From Sporosarcina ureae (lineage in GTDB: Bacteria; Bacillota; Bacilli; Bacillales_A; Planococcaceae), in the NCBI RefSeq assembly GCF_002109325.1, contig NZ_CP015348.1, positions 1,832,501 to 1,896,500 on the forward strand: a stretch of DNA of 64,000 bases, given 5' to 3'. This document shows, in pieces, positions 63,378 to 64,000 of the stretch (its first letter is position 1; every line of letters starts with the position of its first letter). The notes below the pieces were generated by a model. That model did not search any database, was not told the origin of the DNA, and was given only the letters and a program-made list of their open reading frames with translations. The translations under genes were made by a program, and so were the position numbers.

Positions 63378-64000
63378 TTAGAACGTATTTCCGTCTTTCA
63401 ATACCATTTCCAAGTCCAGTTTCTTTCCATCTCGATAAACTGTAATCTTCAATGGATCACCAATTTCTTTTTTATTATACAAATACTTACGTAGACTGAC
63501 CATATCCGTCACTTTCTCTTCATCCAGCTGAACGATTGTATCATACTTCTTCACTCCGGCTTGTATTGCCGATGAATTCGGCATGACATCTGTTACGACG
63601 ACACCTTCCGTTACCTTTTCAGGTAAGTTCAATGTTTGTTGCTGTTGCTGAATAGGAATTTGTTGAAGATCAAGTAACGATACGCCCATTGTCGGTCGAT
63701 TTACTTGTCCTGTTTCTTCTAAGTGTTCGATAATCGGTAATGCAATATTGATTGGAATAGCCAGTCCGATTCCCTCTACTGTTGCCTCAGAGATTTTCAT
63801 GGAGTTAATCCCGATCAATTGACCTGCCATATTAATTAAAGCGCCACCCGAGTTCCCTGGGTTGATCGCTGCATCTGTCTGCAAGACGTCTGCTTGCCAA
63901 TCAACGTTTCCATCCTTGTTGAGATCCATTGGAATGGATCGGTCTTTACCAGAAATTACGCCAACCGTGACGGATCCCGCAAAGCCAAGTCCTAATGGAT
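63378..64000 (-). CDS. htrA: HtrA-like serine protease with PDZ domain, partial (5' end outside window)
   Basis: The frame is open to the window edge, so only the C-terminal 207 residues are seen. The catalytic Ser lies in NPGNSGGAL, preceded by LGLGFAGSVTVGVISG and DWQADVLQTDAAI. A PDZ domain follows (VTEGVVVTDVMPNSSAIQAG, VQLDEEKVTDMVSLRKYLYN). The N-terminal membrane helix and the catalytic His and Asp are outside. In Bacillus the homologue HtrC/YyxA follows the walRK-yycHIJ operon near the origin, in agreement with the neighbouring rlmH. It degrades misfolded exported proteins. Confidence 0.9.
   Translation of the reverse strand, partial: PLGLGFAGSVTVGVISGKDRSIPMDLNKDGNVDWQADVLQTDAAINPGNSGGALINMAGQLIGINSMKISEATVEGIGLAIPINIALPIIEHLEETGQVNRPTMGVSLLDLQQIPIQQQQQTLNLPEKVTEGVVVTDVMPNSSAIQAGVKKYDTIVQLDEEKVTDMVSLRKYLYNKKEIGDPLKITVYRDGKKLDLEMVLKDGNTF

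Overview
The window looks like a chromosomal segment close to the replication origin of a low-GC Gram-positive bacterium of the Bacillales, most like Planococcaceae (Sporosarcina or a relative). This is inferred from gene content and sequence style: a C30 carotenoid operon, an Isd-type heme-uptake locus with an SLH-anchored NEAT protein, a DUF1456 protein, strong GGAGG ribosome sites with frequent TTG and GTG starts, and the htrA-rlmH neighbourhood at the right edge. No rRNA, tRNA or CRISPR array was seen. Origin proximity is supported by a near-perfect parS site (47327-47342) and a cluster of DnaA boxes between rlmH and htrA (62970-63277).

Layout. 0.3-2.3 kb: M20 amidohydrolase and purine-nucleoside/polyphenol-oxidase-like protein. 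2.3-7.7 kb: two ECF sigma/anti-sigma operons flanking an operon of a duplicated-domain MPKTG surface protein and a class F sortase. 7.8-16.8 kb: DUF378 protein, patatin, two small proteins, KtrB-type K+ transporter, a GntR(YtrA)-ABC operon, a BcrA-type ABC pair and SelO. 17-21.6 kb: globin-coupled chemoreceptor with a CZB domain, YitT protein and a CotA-like multicopper oxidase with a cysteine-rich tail. 21.6-25.9 kb: PLD-helicase-DUF3427 protein with a Nudix partner, then a TspO-like protein. 26-31.6 kb: crtN-crtM-crtP-crtQ-crtO operon for a staphyloxanthin-like pigment. 31.8-36.9 kb: polysaccharide deacetylase, ECF S component, malate:quinone oxidoreductase, DUF4317 and Ohr proteins. 37.2-45.9 kb: alpha/beta hydrolase, Nudix, and a Fur-box-preceded heme operon (IsdC-like, NEAT-SLH, NEAT-TM, IsdE-F-ATPase, sortase B). 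46-49.6 kb: conserved hypothetical, TatD, DUF817, cyclophilin, DUF1456. 49.6-54.6 kb: HxlR regulator, class III alcohol dehydrogenase, S-formylglutathione hydrolase and bifunctional glutathione synthase GshF, a coherent formaldehyde-detoxification group. 54.7-60.3 kb: glucosaminidase, broken EamA transporter, lipoprotein nucleosidase, lipid kinase. 60.5-62.5 kb: an AlbA/Schlafen-type ATP-binding protein enclosed by two copies of the 3' end of rlmH. 62.5-64 kb: rlmH and htrA (cut by the window edge).

The most notable observation is the last accessory segment. The 3' end of rlmH (the orfX attachment site of staphylococcal SCC elements) is repeated imperfectly 2 kb away (60531-60559 and 62476-62504, 25 of 29 bases alike). 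The segment between holds one AT-rich gene and a degenerate GGTCC repeat array but no recombinase. This has the shape of a minimal SCC-like cassette, apparently outside the staphylococci. Other points worth a second look are the metallothionein-like tail on the CotA homologue, the globin-MCP-CZB receptor, the lipoprotein nucleosidase with an Asp-to-Asn change, and the MPKTG/class F sortase/ECF module.
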